A stretch of 64,000 nt of DNA from Leguminivora glycinivorella (Eukaryota; Arthropoda; Insecta; Lepidoptera; Tortricidae), in the NCBI RefSeq assembly GCF_023078275.1, contig NC_062987.1, positions 19,639,772-19,703,771 of the forward strand, read 5' to 3'. Position numbers and translations under genes: made by a program. Below the pieces are notes generated by a model that saw nothing but the letters and a program-made list of their open reading frames with translations, had not been told where the DNA came from and did no database searches. Shown here piece by piece: positions 42,841 to 52,376 of this stretch. The first letter of the stretch is position 1; each line of letters starts with the position of its first letter.

Positions 42841-43255
42841 TGAGAGGCTAAGCTCTAGTATTCTTTAGTAATTGGTTCAAATCCTGTCATAATAATAGTT
42901 TTCATACCATCGAATATCAACATTGTGATTTATATTATTACTTATATTTCAATCGGCATTTCAGTTGATTATTCGTTTTAATTTTCTCTTCTCTCTAATA
43001 TGCAATTAAGTATGAAATAGTAATTTCACCTAATATAAATATACTATAAGTTATAAGTCTATAAAATATCTCTTACCTAGCAGTTCTATAACTTCTAATT
43101 GGTAGTTCGCTCATAAATTAACTAGCTGTCAAGTCAAATAGCCCTACTGACAATAAAAATATCAATATAACTTATATACCTACGCATAAATATCTAACGA
43201 CATTACGTCAGCGGATGAAAGTTGATCGACAAACGTTTTGCGGCTTTATGTTTAT
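42841..43255. other. No gene recognised
   Basis: AT-rich DNA with no supported feature. Confidence 0.5.
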
Positions 43256-43498
43256 ACTACGTTTTTCCCGCGGGTTCACTCGCGTTAAATTTCGAAAATT
43301 GTGGAATGCTCCATAATAAACTTCCAACTCCCATTTTAGGAAAGTGGGGCGGTTAGAAAGAGACAAAAGGAAGCCTATGTCACTCTCCATCCCTTCAACT
43401 ATCTCCAGTTAAAAGATCGCGTCAATTAGTTACTCCGTTTTGCTGTGAAAGATGGACAGATAAACACACTTTTCCATATTTATAATATTAGTATGGAA
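43256..43498 (+). repeat. Short interspersed repeat A, copy 3
   Basis: CCCGCGGGTTCACTCGCGTT through AACTTCCAACTCCCATTTTA, AGAAAGAGACAAAAGGAAGC and GTGAAAGATGGACAG to TATAATATTAGTATGGA. It carries an internal segment missing from copies 1 and 2. Confidence 0.75.
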
Positions 43499-43659
43499 TG
43501 TATGGATACGTCGATCATTTCACTTTGCCTTCGGAACACCGCGCCGTTAGATAAAATTTTATGTGTGAGCTATCACACAATCTTGATTCATTTTCATCTA
43601 CTAGTATCTCAGTCTGAAAAATCTCAGTTGAGAACAAGTGTTAGCAGGTAAAATGTAAT

Positions 43660-43855
43660 GCGGAGGGATGGAATAATGTATCAAACGAGTAGTGTATGAA
43701 AGTGGATGGATACAATGGTAGTTGGATGGAATGTGTGAACAATGATATGAGAGTTATTAGTATGGAAATGACGGCTGATAGAGAGGAATGGAGGAAGGAT
43801 CTGCTGCGCCGACCCCAAATAATGGGAAAAGGGCAAGGGAATGATGATGAATAAA
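43660..43855 (+). pseudogene. RTE-type LINE 3' relic with (ATAA)n tail
   Basis: Plus-strand translation gives SWMECVNNDMRVISMEM and TADREEWRKDLLRRPQIMG, the usual C-terminal end of an RTE-like reverse transcriptase. A stop and an ATAA/AATA tail follow. It is 5' truncated. Confidence 0.7.
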
Positions 43856-44104
43856 TAAATAAATAATCAACAAATTGTAGCTTAAATAAGTTGTGAATAC
43901 GTTACCTTAGAATGGTTGAATTCTTATTCACCTATTTATACATCTCGTTTTATTCTCAGTCGGTACATGGTAATACACTCTTGGCAGAGTGATCGTGGTC
44001 ATCATTGTGAATCAGTGAGTGATCACTGATCCCTGCATGACCATGATCATTCCTATACAATTTCGCGATTGTTAATACGTCGTGGTTAATCTTTCGAATC
44101 CCGG

Positions 44105-44203
44105 TAAATTTATTTATGTGAAGCACAGATTTTGTTCCTGAGTCATGTGTTTTTTAAATTTTGTATATTATGTATATCATCTCACACAACACAAGCCTTA
44201 ACT
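44105..44203 (+). repeat. SINE B body, copy 3
   Basis: TTTATTTATGTGAAGCACAG, TTTGTTCCTGAGTCATGTGT and ACACAACACAAGCCTTA. Only the body is left. Confidence 0.6.
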
Positions 44204-44696
44204 AGCTGTTCCTTACATTTTCTACCTATCTTTTGTTCCTTACATTTTCTACCTATCTTTTTACTCATCTTACCAGTTTTTATTGCTAATGAAATCACGT
44301 CTCAATTCATATTTTTCACAAGCAACTCGACGTCGGTTGTAATCTTATTTACAGATCATTATCTTACGCGACATTGACACTGGCACCTAGCACCTGTGTC
44401 TTTGTCACTTTCACTGTCCCAACATGTCTTAACAGATGGCAATATTTACAAAGTAAATTAAACAGTACATTTTAAGACGCGGTAGCTTGTTCAGACGGTG
44501 TTAGCCCTCATAGGGATAGCAGAAGATATTTACACTTGCATCGATCCTGCTAACGAGATTCCTGAGTAGCTCCTTTCAGCTAAGTCCAATTGCGCCAGCC
44601 TCCTTATCAGCTGATTATTTCATTTCATTTATTATCAATCAACTTACACACGTCACACAGCATTACATATAGTTTGACATATATTTACGTTTACTG
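44204..44696. other. No gene recognised
   Basis: AT-rich DNA. A 26-base direct repeat (TTCCTTACATTTTCTACCTA...) is seen near 44210-44260. Confidence 0.5.
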
Positions 44697-44938
44697 GACA
44701 CAGAAAGTGGAGATGGGCTGGGCACATTGCCAAGATGGGCCATAGTCGCTGGGCGAGATGAACTTTGGTGTGGAAGCCCGGTAACACCCGCGGTCGTGGC
44801 AAGCCGCCCCTTGGATGGAGAGATGACATCTGCCAACTAGCTGGCGATAACTCGATGCGGATGGCAATGGACCGACAAGCGTGGAGGAATGGAGGAGGCC
44901 TATGTCGAAGACGGGCGCTTTAAAGATAGATAGATAGC
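44697..44938 (+). pseudogene. RTE/BovB-like LINE C-terminal relic with (TAGA)n tail
   Basis: Plus-strand frames give KWRWAGHIAKMGHSRWARW, PGNTRGRGKPPLGWRDDIC and AMDRQAWRNGGGLCRR. WRWAGH, RGR-P-W-DD and DR-x-W are the classic C-terminal pattern of RTE-like elements. The tail is TAGATAGATAG at 44925-44936. It is strongly 5' truncated. Confidence 0.75.
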
Positions 44939-45320
44939 TATACGTTTACTGCCATTCGGTTACAAGCTGAGACCTTGCTTGGACGGTGGTTGCCGGTCTA
45001 TACAGCACGTGTCCGTTTCAACGCTATTTCATTAAAGGATTTCTCACGATAGGATTCCCAGCACTTGCATGTAAATTGTCTGAGGTTTTATTTATTACTT
45101 AGTTTAATACATATTCTGTAATTATAGTTGTAATTAGTTTAATTATTCGGTGTATTGGCTTAAGCTGTGATGCCGTGTAAATTATTTGAAATAAATGTTT
45201 AAATGTTTCTCGACTTATGGGTTCAGTCATGTCCCTAGGGATCAGGTTGCACCAAACCCTTCGTTACCGAATTTCGTATGGGAATTTCCATGGAATTCTG
45301 CTGTGTGACGTTGATGCAAC
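44939..45320. other. No gene recognised
   Basis: AT-rich DNA with no supported feature. Confidence 0.5.
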
Positions 45321-45605
45321 AGGCTACTAGACTCATATCTAATTTGGCACAAAAAATGATTGTCTTCTGTAATATTTGACATAAACCAATATTTAATGAT
45401 TTTGGGTATTAAATGTGTACGATGACTACGTATTTTTAATTCAAAAATGTGAGATTTTTTTTTAAATTTTGGCCACCGAAAACGCTGTCGGCCGTGTACT
45501 GACGTCATAGAATTCATGTCAAATCAATCACTGACATAATGACCTTTATGTCTCGTACTTAGAAAGTGTTGTTTTCGCACTGAATGACTTCATTCACAGA
45601 ATATC

Positions 45606-45841
45606 TGGGTCAAAAAGATTTAGTAAAAACGTCACTTCTGTGGACAATATTATAAAAGTTAACGACTCTGGTACATTCCACATTCCTATCCCGTTTTTCG
45701 TATTCGAGTGTCAAGAACTAAAAATATTTCCCGTCATTAGAATGTAGTCTAAAAATTATTATCACCAGATTTTCTTAACTTTTGTAATGTCCATAGGAGA
45801 GATATAACCAATTACCCATACATTAAAATCTGTTTGACCCA
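45606..45841. mobile_element. 236 bp MITE with TGGGTCAAA ends
   Basis: TGGGTCAAAAAGATTT at the left is mirrored by AAATCTGTTTGACCCA at the right. It is inserted within element G copy 2. Internal AACTTTTGTAATGTCC mirrors GGACAATATTATAAAAGTT. Confidence 0.65.
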
Positions 45842-46217
45842 TCTATAGATGACATGGCTGATGTTGTTTTTGCCTGATTACGTAAAAGTATACTTTAAAA
45901 TTATTTTTCAGTACAGATGGTGTTTTTTTACGCACTAGTGCGAGAAGTGGTTCATTATATGCCAGGTCGAAACTTTGGAGGCTCATCTGTACTGAAAAAC
46001 GTCGTACGATACACGTGCGAAAAGGAAATTCGTAACTCGTGTCGATTTAAAACACTCCCTTCGGTCGTGTTTTAATTTATCGCCACTCGTTTCGAACTTC
46101 CTTTTTTACGCACTTGTATCGTAATGTACTATTTTGCGGTTTATAAGTCATAATAAAATATAGTGATATTTTTTTTTCGGTTAATTGGACAGTAAGTAAT
46201 GATATAAGACAAACTTT

Positions 46218-47036
46218 AAAAACTTTTTAACAAAAAATAAAACCGCCTTCAAAAATAAGCGCGTTACAAAACACGGAGAAACTAAAAAGCAAAAAATAAT
46301 AAACCTTTGAATTCAGATTTCTTATCGGATTGCAATAATCTAAACATCCAAATTATAAACAAATCAATTACTTTTGTAGTCGGTACCAGACCTGTTTATC
46401 GCCTTGCTATTTCCCGTTTGCACCACCCAACCATACGCAGGCTGGCACCGACTCCAAAAATAATTGATTTGTTTATAATTTGGATGTTTAGATTATTGCA
46501 ATCCGATAAGAAATCTGAATTCAAAGGTTTATTATTTTTTGCTTTTTAGTTTCTCCGTGTTTTGTAACGCGCTTATTTTTGAAGGCGGTTTTATTTTTTG
46601 TTAAAAAGTTTATTTATTTGTTGATTTTTAGTGGTTCCTATTGATATTCTATGTATCAGTCCGGATATATGTACAGTAGTGAAAGAATTATCCTTTAACT
46701 CCTAACCATTGAGGAGTTGACCTTCCATCATCAGCTCAGCAACATAAAATTATCACCATCAGGCGTAAATACTGGTGTACCTTTGAAAAATACACTAAAA
46801 ACATTACATGTGCCTATAACATTTGAGGAGTTCCCTCGATTTCTCCAAGATCCCATCATCAGACCCCGACTTGGTGCCAATGGGACCATCTCGGGGTTAT
46901 ACCTGATCAAATGAAAAAAAAATTTTGAAAATCGGTCCATGATTCTCGGAGATATCGAATAACATACATACAAAAAAAAAAAAAAAAAAACATTCAGTCG
47001 AATTGAGAACCTCCTCCTTTTTTGAAGTCGGTTAAA
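46218..47036 (-). repeat. Repeat family H, copy 2, full length with hairpin
   Basis: This is the inverse of 22052-22979. The hairpin arms start AAAACCGCCTTCAAAAATAA and end TTTTGAAGGCGGTTTTA, with a loop around CGCCTTGCTATTTCCCG. Then come TCAGCTCAGCAACATAAAAT, GATTTCTCCAAGATCCCATC and CAGTCGAATTGAGAACCTCC. The arms extend a few bases further than in copy 1. Confidence 0.8.
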
Positions 47037-47091
47037 AAAGGGTCAAGTAGCCTACTGGCCCTGTCCAAGTTTGAGAGAGATATTAGTCCGT

Positions 47092-47165
47092 TTTCACATT
47101 ATCCGATCCGATATCGGATATCGGAAGGATTTCAATGGAAAAAATCCAAGATGGCGTTAGGATAA
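47092..47165. repeat. Foldback element end (TTAGTCCGTTTTCACATTATC)
   Basis: TTAGTCCGTTTTCACATTAT is followed by CCGATCCGATATCGGATATC and GGATTTCAATGG. A TTA start, CACATT word and iterated palindrome match the terminal plan of foldback elements 1-4, but no right end is found. Confidence 0.45.
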
Positions 47166-47838
47166 TTTGCTTAGTGAATTTCTGTAGCTCATTGAGTAGA
47201 TGCTATGAGCTGAGCGCCGCAAAGATTGTTTAGGACGGCCTTTTGCTTTGCGGCCTATGCTCAGTAGTTGTCGATAAAAGGCCTATGAAATTATAATGGT
47301 GACGATTGCCTAACAGATTCAATACGAACAAATGCCGCATAACGAACGCATTCTGCTCTATGCCGTTACGAGAAAAGATCGCGTGCGCAGCCGAGTGCGT
47401 CCTTGACTGCGATCCGAGGCGTGTAATCCAATTGATACGCTCTTGTTTAGGAGGAAAGAAGCGCTGGGTCAATGGCACACGAGTGTATACTGCAGTGTTG
47501 TTTCGTTCAGAGAATTTGGGGCCAAAAATTTGGGGTTAATTTTGATTTATTATGCTCATTAGAATTTCGCCTTTCATAAAGAGTCATTATTAGGTCCTGA
47601 TTTAGAGATGTGGCATTTAGGATAGTCTCGTCTTCCATCAAAACTATTTGGCGTTGTGGGCCCATGGGGAAATTTGGCACTGGTCTTTATTCTTACCACT
47701 TCTAAAAGTTCCAATACTTCTAGTTGGATTTCTTAATCTCGGAAGTCTCGGCGTATTTCTACAAATACAGCTTATTTCAGAGTTTTGAACGCTTATAGAA
47801 ATAAATGAAAGTTCCAATTTCAAATTCGGAAAAATAGG
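47166..47838. other. No gene recognised
   Basis: Open frames near 47.3-47.5 kb on both strands overlap and lack motifs. Confidence 0.45.
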
Positions 47839-47986
47839 CCAGCCGACGTATTATGATTCCAATTTTATCACTTATCCACGTGGATAAAGCATCCGTCACG
47901 CTTTGACAAGTATGTCAGTGTGAGAGTGACAGTTGTCTTATCCACATGGACAAGTGATAAAATTGGAAGCATGATACGCCGGCTGG
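47839..47986. mobile_element. MITE K, copy 2, 148 bp
   Basis: Same length and arms as the copy at 30319-30466, with a few substitutions in the left end and loop. The right end is GATACGCCGGCTGG. Confidence 0.85.
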
Positions 47987-48075
47987 GTGTTACGAATTTT
48001 GTATAATGGTACCTATACATACTTATAGTTTACATCACATCTTAAAATAATAAGTATGTATAAGCTACTATCCAT

Positions 48076-48273
48076 ATCCATACTAATATCATAAATGTGT
48101 GTCTGTTTGAATGTCCGTTTTTCACGGCAAAACGTTGAAGGGATGGAGAGTGACATAGGCTACTTTTTGTCTCTTTCTAACGCCAACTTCCCTAAAATGG
48201 GGGGTGGAAGTTTGTATGAAGTATTCCGAAATTTTCGAATTTAACGCGAGTGAAGCCGCGGGCAAGAGCTAGT
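48076..48273 (-). repeat. Short interspersed repeat A, copy 4
   Basis: Starts TCCATACTAATATCATAAAT and ends GAAGCCGCGGGCAAGAGCTA, the reverse of copies 1-3. Confidence 0.75.
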
Positions 48274-48689
48274 TTACTATAAAAACATCTATTGCAAACA
48301 GTTCAATCAAAGGTCGAGCACCTCTAAAGGCCAACGTCACGAAAAACTTTTGTTTTCTACGCTAAGCGCTACTTAATACTATAGTTAATGGATTCGTTGA
48401 CGTCTATCAAAGAGGCAAGGGCATTGAAATCATGACGATTGATATCTTTTTATTTACCAATTGCTTGCTATTGAGTGTCGTAAAGAAGGTTGTAGAAATT
48501 GGAATGAGAGAATTAAGTACAATCTCTGCAATGTTCTTATTTTAATAAAAAATAATCTCGAAGTATTCGGATTTATGTAGGTACTATCAGCTGCAAAAGT
48601 GCATGGCGAATTTATCAATGAATTCATTCATAATTTCTCCACGCAGTTTTGCAGCTCATTGTACCTCTAATCCAACCCCTCGATTCAAG
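48274..48689. other. No gene recognised
   Basis: AT-rich DNA with no supported feature. Confidence 0.5.
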
Positions 48690-48870
48690 TCGAAATCATC
48701 ATATACCTGCCCTTATCCCAATCCTTTCGGGTCGGCGCAGCATGTCTTTCTCTTTCATAGCTCTTTATCGCCCGTCATTTCATCATCCACTTGTTTCCGT
48801 TTCATATCATCTTTCACACAGTCCATCCACCTTTTCCTCTGTCAATCCAACCCCTCGAAATCTTCTTTTT
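48690..48870 (-). pseudogene. RTE-type LINE 3' relic
   Basis: Minus-strand frames give KRKQVDDEMTGDK followed by KRK-x-CCADP-like text and CC-rich flanks, matching the relics at 12270 and 43660. It carries an internal stop. Confidence 0.6.
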
Positions 48871-49022
48871 CTTCTTCAACCTAGCGTTTTCCGTTTTCCT
48901 GCCCAATCAGCTCCACTTCGTCCGGTCTTCGGCATTTTTAGGTGTGAGATTGTTCTCTTCCCCCCCTCGAAATGTTCACCAGAAATTTTGCACAAACTAA
49001 TTTTATTTTCTTTTGTCTCCAG

Positions 49023-49175
49023 GGCCTGCCGTCGTGGTCGCGCGGGCTGGAGGCGGCGGAGGCAGCCCGCGCGCGCCTCGTGCGCTGGGCGTGCGGCGAG
49101 GCCCCCGAGGAGGCCCCGCGCAAGAAGATGCCCCACGCGCTGCGGAAGCGGTGGCCTCTGTGCCCGTGTCTACAG
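49023..49175 (+). CDS. Internal exon of an unidentified host gene, 51 codons
   Basis: Acceptor TTTTATTTTCTTTTGTCTCC then AG ends at 49022; donor CTACAG then GTGAGT starts at 49176. The exon is 153 bases, phase 0 at both ends, and very GC-rich against AT-rich flanks, with strong third-position GC. It reads GLPSWSRGLEAAEAARARL, VRWACGEAPEEAP, then RKKMPHALRKRWPLCPCLQ. Basic KK and RKR clusters and a CPC motif are visible; I recognise no family. Phase fits the candidate start exon at 2748-2878. The 3' end is duplicated downstream. Confidence 0.6.
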
Positions 49176-49445
49176 GTGAGTACTCACTACTGGTCTACCT
49201 TGTGTGGGATCTGTTCCAACAGGTGTGGGGCTTTGTGTGATGTGCCCGTGTCTGCAGGTTAGTACTGACTCTACCTTGTGTGGGGTCTGTTCCAGCAGGT
49301 GTGGGGCTTTGTGTGATGAGGTCCCCGAGGAGGCCCCTCGCAAGAAGATGCCGCACGCGCTGCGCAAGCGGTGGCTATTGTGCCCGTGTCTGTAGGTTAG
49401 TGTTGACTACTGGTTTACAGGTGTGAGGGCTGTGTGTGATGAGGT
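49098..49445 (+). repeat. Tandem duplication of exon end plus splice donor
   Basis: The exon text from GAGGCCCCCGAGGAGGCCCC to TGCCCGTGTCTACAG with the first intron bases recurs at 49318-49445 (GAGGTCCCCGAGGAGGCCCC to TGCCCGTGTCTGTAG). A shortened middle unit starts at 49240 (TGCCCGTGTCTGCAG). Three donor-like sites result: GTGAGT, GTTAGT and GTTAGT. The third unit keeps the reading frame through APRKKMPHALRKRWLLCPCL, then a TAG sits at the donor. Confidence 0.8.
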
Positions 49446-49574
49446 CCCTAAAGTGGCCCTTCGACAGATGACATAATACGAAGATCCCGATCATATCGAT
49501 AAATATAAATACATAGTTAAAATATAGCCTGTCCTAGTTTGTAAACTTGTTGCTTCGTTATAAGATTGCTCGCT
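49446..49574. other. Intron-like DNA, no feature
   Basis: AT-rich DNA after the duplicated donor units. Confidence 0.4.
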
Positions 49575-49690
49575 TTTGTTTTCCTTATTTATTTTATACC
49601 ACGTCGGTGGCAAACAGGCATACGGCCCGTCTGATCGAAAGGACCCGCCTGCAACTCAAGGGATGTCTCATGCGCTTACACAGACAAACA
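49575..49690 (+). repeat. Retroposon fragment (ACCACGTCGGTGGCAAACAG)
   Basis: TTATTTTATACCACGTCGGT, GGCAAACAGGCATACGGCCC and CTGCAACTCAAGGGATGTC resemble a common moth repeat. A related inverse fragment is near 50541-50595. Confidence 0.5.
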
Positions 49691-50327
49691 TTTATAAATA
49701 AATAAATATTTATAAATTAATATTTTATATAAAAGTAGAGTTGTTTAAAACTACTATTGAAATCTTCCGTAAAACTTGCGTAAATGTTCTAGGAATAAGA
49801 GAACCGGTTTTGGATCCTTCATTATCGTCTGTCGCTTGCTTTAATATCAAACACCGCGGTTCATTATTTGTTATCTGAATATTTATAGTTTTGGCCTTTA
49901 AACCGACATTTTCCGCTCAGGGTGCGTAAGCCAAATGCACGAAGCCTCACGATAATATCTGTTTCGTAGTTATCTATCTCTATCGCTCTTGCGTGTTGGC
50001 GCGACAGAGCCAGACTGCGTTTCTCTCGGCATCTGGCGTCGACGACTGCCATGATCTTTGCCAGGCAGGCCGTTTACCAATGTCTTTAATTGGTTCTATT
50101 CTTTGCCTTGTTTAACCTGATTATGCAGAACTGTCTAATTTATCATATCATTTGTGTTATCGTTTGGTAACTTGAATACATATTTAAAGCCACAAACGGG
50201 TAAATTCGAACTCACTGATATCAGTATAATATTTCAATTATAATTTATAATATGCGCCGCGCCGTGTAACCCCGAGTGTAGCTTAGGCGCGCGCCGCGTC
50301 GCTTGGGGCGCGTCTTACGTCTTTCCT
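49691..50327. other. No gene recognised
   Basis: AT-rich, becoming GC-rich after 50.25 kb. No supported coding frame. Confidence 0.5.
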
Positions 50328-50545
50328 ATACAAAATGTACTGAGGAGACGTTTTTTTAAATTAGGCAGCGTTCCCACTTAAGCGTCGCGTGCCTCGGGGC
50401 GCACAACGGACGTCTCCGCCACGCCGCCTGAATGTAATTCCAAAAAACGTCTCCTCAGTACATTTTGTATAGTCTAGAAGGGTACGGTTTCTCAAGACGT
50501 CGCCAAAACATAAGGTGGCGTGGCGGTGGCGTGGCGCGCGCATGG
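50328..50545. repeat. 29 bp inverted repeat around a GC-rich foldback end
   Basis: ATACAAAATGTACTGAGGAG (50328-50356 arm) is mirrored at 50442-50470. Between and after them are TTAGGCAGCGTTCCCACTTA, AAGCGTCGCGTGCC and iterated GGTGGCGTGGCG words. The TTA plus GGCAG plus CCCACTTA start again matches the foldback end plan. Confidence 0.55.
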
Positions 50546-50595
50546 GTCCCCTGATGTTGCTTATGGGCGGCGATGACTGCTTCCCATCAGGCGGC
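50541..50595 (-). repeat. Retroposon fragment (GGCGGCGATGACTGCTTCCC)
   Basis: TTGCTTATGGGCGGCGATGA and CTGCTTCCCATCAGGCGG resemble an abundant moth repeat. Too short to classify. Confidence 0.45.
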
Positions 50596-51128
50596 TCGTT
50601 TGCTGCTTACGAGTATACCATAAAAAAGCGATGAAACACTAAAGTGAAATGCCTTTATGATTATGGAAATGATCAGCGTTTCGTTACATTATCTCTAAGT
50701 TGTAATATTTGCTTTGGTCCCCCAGTTATCATTCTAATGTCAGTGTACGCCCAAATCTAGGCGTAGCCTATTTGGTATGCATAGTACAAACAAACATGGT
50801 GTTTACACTATCGCACGTATGCCTATCCAACTATCCATACTAAACTCTCCAAATGGAATCTCAAGCGATTCATTGTTATTCATGAAGAGGTGCCTAATCG
50901 TTTCATTTCCTGACTGCATTTGCTTATCGAAATGTTTAAAGATAACTAATAATTTGCTGTCACTTCTTTAGATAAACTGTCTGTTTATAGACAAGTTTTA
51001 TCTAAAGAAAGAGTGCCTTTTGTGGTACAAAATCTTAAATAATAACTTCCATGCAATCATATTTTCAATACAAACTCTTTTCCTCCTTGTTGATTTTTAT
51101 GGAATACTTTTGTTAGACAATTTCATGT
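50596..51128. other. No gene recognised
   Basis: AT-rich DNA with no supported feature. Confidence 0.5.
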
Positions 51129-51330
51129 AAACGACGGGGTGCTATAAATTTCACGTGTCTGTCTGTCTGTGTATGTGTCTGTCTGTGGCATAGTAGCTTT
51201 CTAACGGATGAACCGATTTAGATTTCCTTTTGTGTTTTTTGTTTTGAAAGGTGAATTAGTCGGGAGTGTTCTTAACCATGTTTGATGAAATTACACTATG
51301 TCGGGAATTTTTTCAAAATTTTAATTTTGA
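51129..51330 (+). repeat. (GTCT)n-bearing repeat I, copy 4
   Basis: AACGACGGGGTGCTATAAAT, a short GTCT run, ACGGATGAACCGATTTAGAT and GTCGGGAGTGTTCTTAACCA. The left end is truncated and the microsatellite is short. Confidence 0.75.
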
Positions 51331-51590
51331 AATCATAAATCACAACCCCTTCTCTGGATATTGTTGAAATATTCAATTATTTTGAGAGCTCGTAATTTAT
51401 TTTACAATAAAAAAATAAGCAGTAAGACGGGGCCTACCTACCTGTTGCGTCGAATTCAGATTGTGTAGAATTGTGAATAGGAAGAATCGCTACTGTACAC
51501 AATAGCGCATGAGGTCAAAAACTATTGTGTGCAATTCAGAGTGTGCAAATTTGCTAACAGGAAGAATCGCCACTCTTCACAAGTGATAAC

Positions 51591-52232
51591 CAGAGATCGT
51601 TATCAGCGTGCTGTATTGGTGGCAGAGTATGGTTGACAAAAAACAAATACACAAGTATTTAAAACACTACATATACTTAACAAATTATGAAATATATACA
51701 TATTTATAGTTACTTAGCCAAATTACATTGAATAAATAACTAAAATTTGTTCAACATATTTGGCTGTTAGTCGTTCACGTCGATTAGAAAAAATCCATTT
51801 TAAATAACTAAATGACCTTTCTACGTTGACAGAAGTTACAAGAAGGTTGTTATAAAATCTAGGTATTGTGTCATATCCATACTGCGAATGAAGATACTGG
51901 GATTATTCGTGCACTTTATTACACTCCTCCGTGCTCGTCTTACTTCGTGCACTACTTTTGACTTGAACTACTTGAATAACAATTCTAGATAATTAGTCGT
52001 ATCTAGAGTGCATTTGATTATTTGGATTTAAATAATATAATTACACTTCGCGTAATGTATTTTTATGGCATACATAATTAATGTCATTTGACGTTTCAAA
52101 AATATAGGTGTAATCCTAAGAAGGGAAGTATTTATTTTGTAGTTATGAACAAAGTGAATATTTAAATGTATTTGTTTTTTTTTGCCAACCGTACCACTTG
52201 CCACGAAAAGTGCACCCTGATAACGATCTTTA
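51591..52232 (-). mobile_element. hAT element, internally deleted, 642 bp
   Basis: An 8-base target GTGATAAC is duplicated at 51583-51590 and 52233-52240. Ends CAGAGATCGTTATCAGCGTG and, inverted, TAAAGATCGTTATCAGGGTG form the terminal repeats, and homology continues inward for about 70 bases. It keeps the C-terminal coding end of a hAT transposase on the minus strand (51723-51902), showing it is a deletion derivative of an autonomous element. Confidence 0.88.
51723..51902 (-). pseudogene. hAT transposase C-terminal dimerisation domain remnant
   Basis: 59 open codons end in a stop at 51723-51725. They read YDTIPRFYNNLLVTSVNVER, then SFSYLKWIFSNRRERL, then TAKYVEQILVIYSM. The S-V-N-V-E-R-S-F-S, R-R-x-R-L-T pattern is the conserved hAT dimerisation motif (SNA-x-ER-x-FS ... 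R-LT). The catalytic part is gone. There is no start codon, so it is not expressed as such. Confidence 0.8.
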
Positions 52233-52376
52233 GTGATAACTGTGCACAATAGCGAATGAGGTGAAATGCTAATTGCGTAGTATGCAGATTGTCCAGAATT
52301 GCGAATAGGAAGAAGTGACATTGGCAAGAGCGTCGCATAATCCCTGAGGACTATGTCTGAGTTGTCTCCTTCCGTC

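Larger units (their letters stand above)
45321..47053 (-). mobile_element. Element G, copy 2, with three nested insertions
   Basis: Outer ends AGGCTACTAGACTCATATC (45321) and GGGTCAAGTAGCCT (to 47053) match element G at 15913-16362 inverted. Shared internal text includes GGCCACCGAAAACGCTGTC and TGATTACGTAAAAGTATACT. Inside lie a 236 bp MITE (45606-45841), a repeat F-like palindrome (about 45911-46140) and repeat H (46218-47036). Removing all three restores alignment to copy 1. Confidence 0.75.
51456..52325. repeat. Minisatellite of about 90 bp units, split by a hAT element
   Basis: Units share AGGAAGAATCGCYACT, CACAATAGCGMATGAGGT and ATTGTGTGCAATTC-like words at about 51470, 51560 and, after the insertion, 52241-52320. 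The hAT element entered the second unit. Confidence 0.7.

Noticed and set aside
47306..47539. A second Harbinger-like fragment (text KKRWVNG)
   Set aside because: Only a few residues resemble the family and the rest of the frame does not, so the similarity is within chance.
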